Assembly: GCF_000526935.1 (NCBI RefSeq)
Contig: NZ_JAHA01000007.1
Coordinates: forward strand, 310,001-374,000
From: Butyrivibrio sp. FCS014
GTDB lineage: Bacteria; Bacillota; Clostridia; Lachnospirales; Lachnospiraceae
Length of the DNA stretch: 64,000 bases
Direction of reading: 5' to 3'
Shown here piece after piece: positions 60,555-64,000 of this stretch. Numbering within the stretch: the first letter of the stretch is position 1; the number at the start of each line of letters is the position of its first letter. The translations under genes and the position numbers were made by a program. Under the pieces are notes generated by a model, which was not told the DNA's origin, ran no database searches, and was given only the letters and a program-made list of their open reading frames with translations.

Positions 60555-61517
60555 ATGCTTACAGATATTTTTAAGAAAAAAAGTGAAGTGCAGGTAAATC
60601 AGCAGACGCAGGCTCCGGCTCCTACAGACACCGACAAGATGGAGTCTCTGGTTTACATTGCAAATTCAATAAAATCTTTCCAAAAAGAGCTTGTGCAGAA
60701 CGAGCTTAATTCACTGACTGAGATCCACGACATGGGAGTTGCGGTCAATACCGTAATGGAGAGCAATGCTCAGCTTCATGAGCAGATGGATGCTTTTAAC
60801 GAGATGTTTGAAGGCGTCAACGCCAGCGCTTCCAAGTTTGAGGATGTTAAGGTCAATATCCTGAAAAGTGTTGAAAATGCCCAGAATAAGGTTGAGGAAC
60901 TTAAGACCAGTTCCAATGAGGTAAGAGCGAGCTTTGACGAGATGACTCAGGGCTTCGAGAACTTCAAGAGTGCCGTTGATCAGATTTCCGATTACATGAA
61001 GCAGATTATCGGAATCGCAACTCAGACCAACCTTCTTGCCCTAAACGCTTCCATCGAAGCCGCAAGAGCAGGTGCTGCAGGCAAAGGCTTTGCGGTTGTT
61101 GCCACAGAGGTTCGTGAACTGGCGGATGAGATCAAGGTGCTCATAAGCCAGGTTAATGCCAGCATCGATGCCGCCGGGCAGGAGAGCGAGAAGCTTTCCG
61201 CCAGCATGGAGCATTCAATTGCCGCCATGGACCGCAGCCTTCAGGAAGTTGATGAGACCAAAGATACTTTTGCTGAGATCATTGAGAGCGCCAACGGAGC
61301 CAACGCGGTACAGGAGGAGATTTCCGACACCGCAAATACCGCTTCCGACGAGCTCATCAGGATTGGAAACAGCTTCAGCGATATCAACGCCAAGTACGAT
61401 GATCTGGTAAATCAGCTTGACAGAGTAAATGCCCTCGGCACCACAAAGAGCAGTGTGTTCGAGCACATCGACAACCTGGTTTCCCAGATCCCGGCGATTG
61501 TTAAGGACAAGGGATGA
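60555..61517 (+). CDS. Soluble methyl-accepting chemotaxis protein
   Basis: This 320-residue protein lacks membrane helices. The signalling hairpin tip is complete ([39 protein letters not shown], near 155-195). The N-terminal ~60 residues are helical with no known sensor domain. It should form cytosolic arrays or join FIST input to CheA. Its stop overlaps the next gene by 4 bp. Confidence 0.92.
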   Translation: MLTDIFKKKSEVQVNQQTQAPAPTDTDKMESLVYIANSIKSFQKELVQNELNSLTEIHDMGVAVNTVMESNAQLHEQMDAFNEMFEGVNASASKFEDVKVNILKSVENAQNKVEELKTSSNEVRASFDEMTQGFENFKSAVDQISDYMKQIIGIATQTNLLALNASIEAARAGAAGKGFAVVATEVRELADEIKVLISQVNASIDAAGQESEKLSASMEHSIAAMDRSLQEVDETKDTFAEIIESANGANAVQEEISDTANTASDELIRIGNSFSDINAKYDDLVNQLDRVNALGTTKSSVFEHIDNLVSQIPAIVKDKG

Positions 61518-62233
61518 AAAAGAGTCTACGGTATTTATTAGTGGCATTAATAATGCTGTCGTTATCCGGATGCGGAGCGAAGGAAAGCGACAGTACCTAT
61601 AATCTCTTCACTCCCAATGAGGGAAAAGAACTGCCTCTTGTCATTGTATTTCATGGCTTCGGAGAGGCTGATAATGCCAACAATACCGTGACTGTTTCGA
61701 CTCTCACTTCAGATGCCGCGCAGGCAAAAAGGCCCTGCTATCTAATGGCACCTTCGATCGAGGATGATGTTTTTTTATCGGAATCGAACAGAAAAGAACT
61801 GTATGAACAGTTAAAAAAGGCTTCGGATAAACTGATAAGTGACGGCAAAGTTGATCCGGAAAAAGTCTATGTTATGGGGAATTCCTTCGGAGGCCTCTGT
61901 ACTGTGGAGTATATGGAGGAATACCCGGAAAGCGTGGCGGCAGCCATAGTCATGTGCCCCGCGCTTACCTATTCAAGAAATTCAACAACCGAGCTTTCTA
62001 AGATAAAGGATATTCCGGTGCGGTTTGCCCACGCCACAAATGACAACGTCATTCCCGTGGAGGTAAGCCGCTCCGCAGTGTCCACCCTGAATGCCATGGG
62101 CTCCCCCGACGCCTCCCTTACCGAATTTACCGATCAGGAAATGCTGGCAGCAGGCGCCCTTACCGGCTTCCACCAGGCCGACTTCGCGGTTATGGCCGAT
62201 GGCTCTTTTGCCGAGTGGCTCTTCTCACACTAA
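61514..62233 (+). CDS. Alpha/beta-hydrolase lipoprotein
   Basis: This 239-residue protein has a signal peptide with lipobox LSGC, so it is outside the membrane. [13 protein letters not shown] is the oxyanion region, GNSFGGLC the nucleophile elbow, ATNDNVIP the acid region and GFHQAD probably the catalytic His. It overlaps the chemoreceptor gene, so it may produce the ligand sensed by the FIST protein. Confidence 0.85.
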   Translation: MKKSLRYLLVALIMLSLSGCGAKESDSTYNLFTPNEGKELPLVIVFHGFGEADNANNTVTVSTLTSDAAQAKRPCYLMAPSIEDDVFLSESNRKELYEQLKKASDKLISDGKVDPEKVYVMGNSFGGLCTVEYMEEYPESVAAAIVMCPALTYSRNSTTELSKIKDIPVRFAHATNDNVIPVEVSRSAVSTLNAMGSPDASLTEFTDQEMLAAGALTGFHQADFAVMADGSFAEWLFSH

Positions 62234-62245
62234 CGCTCCCCGGAA

Positions 62246-62275
62246 TGGTCCCAAGGGACGTAAGTCATGGGACCA
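62246..62275 (-). repeat. 30-bp palindromic repeat (TGGTCCC family, reversed)
   Basis: On the minus strand TGGTCCC-ATGACTTACGTCCC-TTGGGACCA, a good copy of the element found near the TIR genes. It lies between two converging genes. Confidence 0.75.
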
Positions 62276-62279
62276 AAAC

Positions 62280-62756
62280 TTAAGCTTCGTTCACAAGCTT
62301 TCCTGTCATGTGCTCAGGAGTAAGCTCAAGGCACAATGTCCGCGCCAAAGATCCCTTAATCTCTCTCTCGATGTACTCTTCATCATCAGTGAATTTGTAG
62401 CTGAGCTTCCTGCAAAGCGCCTCCGCTTTTGCGATATCCTCCACCGGCTTCATCCGCCCGAATATAATAACGCTGTTGATATTCAGCGCCCACTCGCCTT
62501 CCTTGCGGTAGCCTTCGTCATAGACGCAGTAGCTGACCTTGTCGCATGCCTTTATGGCGTCAATCCTGTGCCCTTCCATGGCACCGTGGAAATAGAGCTT
62601 CCCGTCTTCCTCGCAGTACCAGTGATTCAGCGGCATTCCGTAAGGATATCCGTCGTCTCCAATGACAGAGAGAACGCCTCTTTTCTCATTCTTCAAAATC
62701 TCTATGCATTTCTCCTCAGAGATCTGCTGACCAAATCTTCTCATTTTTCTGAACAT
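62280..62756 (-). CDS. Pyridoxamine 5'-phosphate oxidase-family protein
   Basis: The protein has 158 residues. The FMN split-barrel pattern is clear: KRGVLSVIGDDGYPYGMPLNHWY, KLYFHGAMEGHRIDAIKACDKVSY and INSVIIFGRM. This group (often called nimA-like) reduces or binds flavin/haem. It ends close to the SMR gene and is probably co-transcribed with it. Confidence 0.9.
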   Translation of the reverse strand: MFRKMRRFGQQISEEKCIEILKNEKRGVLSVIGDDGYPYGMPLNHWYCEEDGKLYFHGAMEGHRIDAIKACDKVSYCVYDEGYRKEGEWALNINSVIIFGRMKPVEDIAKAEALCRKLSYKFTDDEEYIEREIKGSLARTLCLELTPEHMTGKLVNEA

Positions 62757-62765
62757 AGCTTAACC

Positions 62766-63086
62766 TCACTCTTTCGCAAGTAATTTCAGGCCGATAATTC
62801 CCACCAAAATCAGCATAACACAGATGACCTGTGCCGCGGTCAGTTTTTCCCGGAAAAGAAAAACTCCAAGAACCGTAGTTCCAACAATGCCCATTCCGGT
62901 CCACATGGCGTAGGCTGTGCCCAGTGGCAGGCTCCTCAACGCCATTGACAGAAACACCGCGCTGGCAATGTATCCCACCGCTGTAATGACAGATGGGAAA
63001 AGAACTGTGAACCCATCCGAATATTTCATGGCAATCGCCCACCCGATCTCAAATAATCCCGCTAAAAACAGAATGATCCACTGCAT
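62766..63086 (-). CDS. gdx: Gdx-type SMR exporter (guanidinium)
   Basis: This 106-residue protein has four helices. WIILFLAGLFEIGWAIAMKYSDG holds the essential Glu near residue 13, and LPLGTAYAMWTGMGIVG is the Gdx/SugE signature rather than the EmrE drug-pump type. Gdx dimers export guanidinium with protons. A terminator-type leader precedes it, which fits guanidine control. Confidence 0.88.
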   Translation of the reverse strand: MQWIILFLAGLFEIGWAIAMKYSDGFTVLFPSVITAVGYIASAVFLSMALRSLPLGTAYAMWTGMGIVGTTVLGVFLFREKLTAAQVICVMLILVGIIGLKLLAKE

Positions 63087-63101
63087 CTAAAAAACCTCCT
63101 G

Positions 63102-63187
63102 AAAATAAAAATCGCCACTTCCTCATCTGCTAAGACCTGACGATAAGGAAATGACGTTGTTCCTGTTACTCGGTAGCAACAGGCGCC
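63102..63187 (-). promoter_or_regulatory. Riboswitch-like leader with terminator before gdx (guanidine candidate)
   Basis: On the minus strand an 8-bp hairpin, CTGTTGCT-ACCG-AGTAACAG (63163-63182), is followed by a 15-bp stem (63142-63156 with 63113-63127) and ATTTTTATTTT, a full terminator ending 15 bp before the start codon. A loop-1 GCTA could pair with TAGC in the terminator loop. Known gdx leaders are guanidine riboswitches; a hairpin plus terminator is most like the class IV (mepA) type, but I cannot confirm the class. Confidence 0.6.
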
Positions 63188-63215
63188 GTTTGAATTAAGT
63201 TATTGATTATTTTAA

Positions 63216-63638
63216 ATGAAACGGGGATTTTGTCAACAGAGAGAAATAGATAACTATCTGTATACTAACAATTTCAATCTCTACGTGATAGAATTAAATC
63301 ATACAGATATAGCAACAGAGCAGGATAAGGCCAATCATGTCTATGACTGGGCCAGGCTTTTCAAAGCCCAAACGTGGGAGGAAATCAGGATGATTACGAA
63401 GGACAACCCATCAATGAGTTCCGCTGCAGAATCTATATATTTATCCAATGCAGACATGAGCATTCTTGAGCAGTGTCGTGCCAGGGAGGATGCTATTGCC
63501 CATGAGGTTTACCAGAAGGAACTGATCGCTGACTTAAAGCAAGAGCTGAGCGAAGCTAACAAGCAGCTGGACGAAGCCAACGAAACGATCGCTGAGCTTC
63601 AGAAAAAGTTAAAGGAATTAGAAGCCGGGAAACAGTGA
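63216..63638 (+). pseudogene. PD-(D/E)XK transposase, N-terminally truncated
   Basis: The 140 residues correspond to the last half of a PD-(D/E)XK nuclease-family transposase: IDNYLYTNNFNLYVIELNHTDIATEQDKANHVYDWARLFKAQTWEEI, AAESIYLSNAD and a C-terminal coiled coil. The nuclease core (usually ~150-200 residues before this) is missing; the frame begins right after the gdx leader. There is no good ribosome site at ATG 63216, so it is a remnant. Confidence 0.75.
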
Positions 63639-63702
63639 TGCTGAAACTGCGTGTGTGAGCAGCTAACGGGTCTGTAATTGAAAAAAATACTTTAATCACC
63701 AC

Positions 63703-63731
63703 CGGGAGAGCGCATAGCTCTCCCTATTTTT
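63703..63731 (+). terminator. Terminator after the transposase remnant
   Basis: GGGAGAGC (63704-63711) pairs with GCTCTCCC (63717-63724), followed by TATTTTTG. Confidence 0.92.
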
Positions 63732-63885
63732 GTCTCCAAAACATCCGTTCCCCTATTCTGGCATCTTATAGGACACTAAAACTGTCATACTACAATCAAC
63801 AAAACCATCCCTACCTCAAAAATACAATACAAGGAGAGTAACCCTGGTAAACAACCACCCAACACACTGAAAGGAAGGTGTCCCT

Positions 63886-64000
63886 ATGAGAGAATTTATC
63901 ATTGAAAACGGCATTGTAATCGACGACATGGACGGCGTAATAAACGGCATCCGCCAGATCAGCGGCCAGCCCATCTCTGACGCGGAGACCATCCGCAAAT
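63886..64000 (+). CDS. Start of an unknown gene (runs off the right edge)
   Basis: ATG 63886 after AAGGAAGG opens a frame (REFIIENGIVIDDMDGVINGI...) with no stop before the window ends. 38 residues are not enough to name it. Confidence 0.5.
   Translation, partial: MREFIIENGIVIDDMDGVINGIRQISGQPISDAETIRK

Noticed and set aside
62091..62783. Plus-strand frame of 230 codons
   Set aside because: It is antisense to the pyridoxamine-oxidase-like gene and overlaps the hydrolase gene end; no start signal.
1..64000. tRNA or rRNA genes
   Set aside because: I looked for cloverleaf arms and CCA-proximal GTTCGA-type words in the gaps and found none I could support; a tRNAscan run would settle it.

Overview
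The window reads as the chromosome of a low-to-moderate GC Clostridia bacterium, most likely a gut or rumen Lachnospiraceae of the Butyrivibrio/Pseudobutyrivibrio type. This is inferred from strong AGGAGG ribosome sites, C-terminal parts of Lachnospiraceae-type PD-(D/E)XK transposases at both ends, a HrcA/CIRCE-controlled Hsp20, and many membrane TIR, zinc-ribbon and protein-kinase genes. I saw no rRNA, tRNA or CRISPR array.

Layout. 0-1 kb: transposase tail and an RpiB/LacA/LacB-type isomerase. 1-11.5 kb: three tandem TIR / membrane-anchor / beta-propeller genes of about 1000 codons, then an AIM24-family gene behind three 34-bp inverted repeats spaced in multiples of 42 bp. 11.6-13.4 kb: small housekeeping genes. 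13.7-16.1 kb: two membrane proteins. 16.4-24.8 kb: an AT-rich seven-gene array (two unknown proteins, CbbX/SpoVK-type AAA+ ATPase, repeat-rich lipoprotein, exported nuclease, zinc-ribbon protein kinase, kinase-linked small protein) that starts with an extended -10 promoter and two leader hairpins and ends at a strong terminator. 24.9-26.9 kb: an XRE regulator and two zinc-ribbon membrane proteins. 27-30.3 kb: small enzymes and a broken tag gene.

30.6-37.0 kb is a nested transposon: an IS21-type element whose istA is interrupted by an ISLre2-type and an IS256-type element. All three target duplications are visible, and istA is restored in frame if both insertions are removed. The IS21 element itself sits inside a copy of a dispersed hairpin-rich intergenic repeat found four times here.

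37.2-47.7 kb: flavin/flavodoxin redox genes (two transcription units share one promoter sequence), a ribbon-helix-helix gene with a large palindromic operator, RNA ligase, HNH and DnaJ-domain genes, a convincing type I toxin-antitoxin cassette (33-aa membrane peptide plus a convergent antisense RNA) at 41.65-42.02 kb, a PAS-GGDEF cyclase, a family of small cysteine proteins and a PrsW-like protease. 47.7-53.0 kb: a MntP-ZIP fusion transporter and a siderophore ABC operon with a palindromic operator. 53.1-57.6 kb: rhodanese-PP-loop fusion, a GNAT-like / TIR-methyltransferase-like gene pair, thioesterase and a 7-TM protein. 57.8-63.2 kb: Hsp20, flavin reductase, FIST plus soluble chemoreceptor operon, and a Gdx/SMR guanidinium exporter behind a terminator-type riboswitch-like leader.

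The best candidates for new biology are the type I toxin-antitoxin cassette, the tandem TIR-propeller array with its phased repeats, the AAA+/lipoprotein/nuclease/kinase operon, the TIR-methyltransferase-like pair, and the MntP-ZIP fusion.
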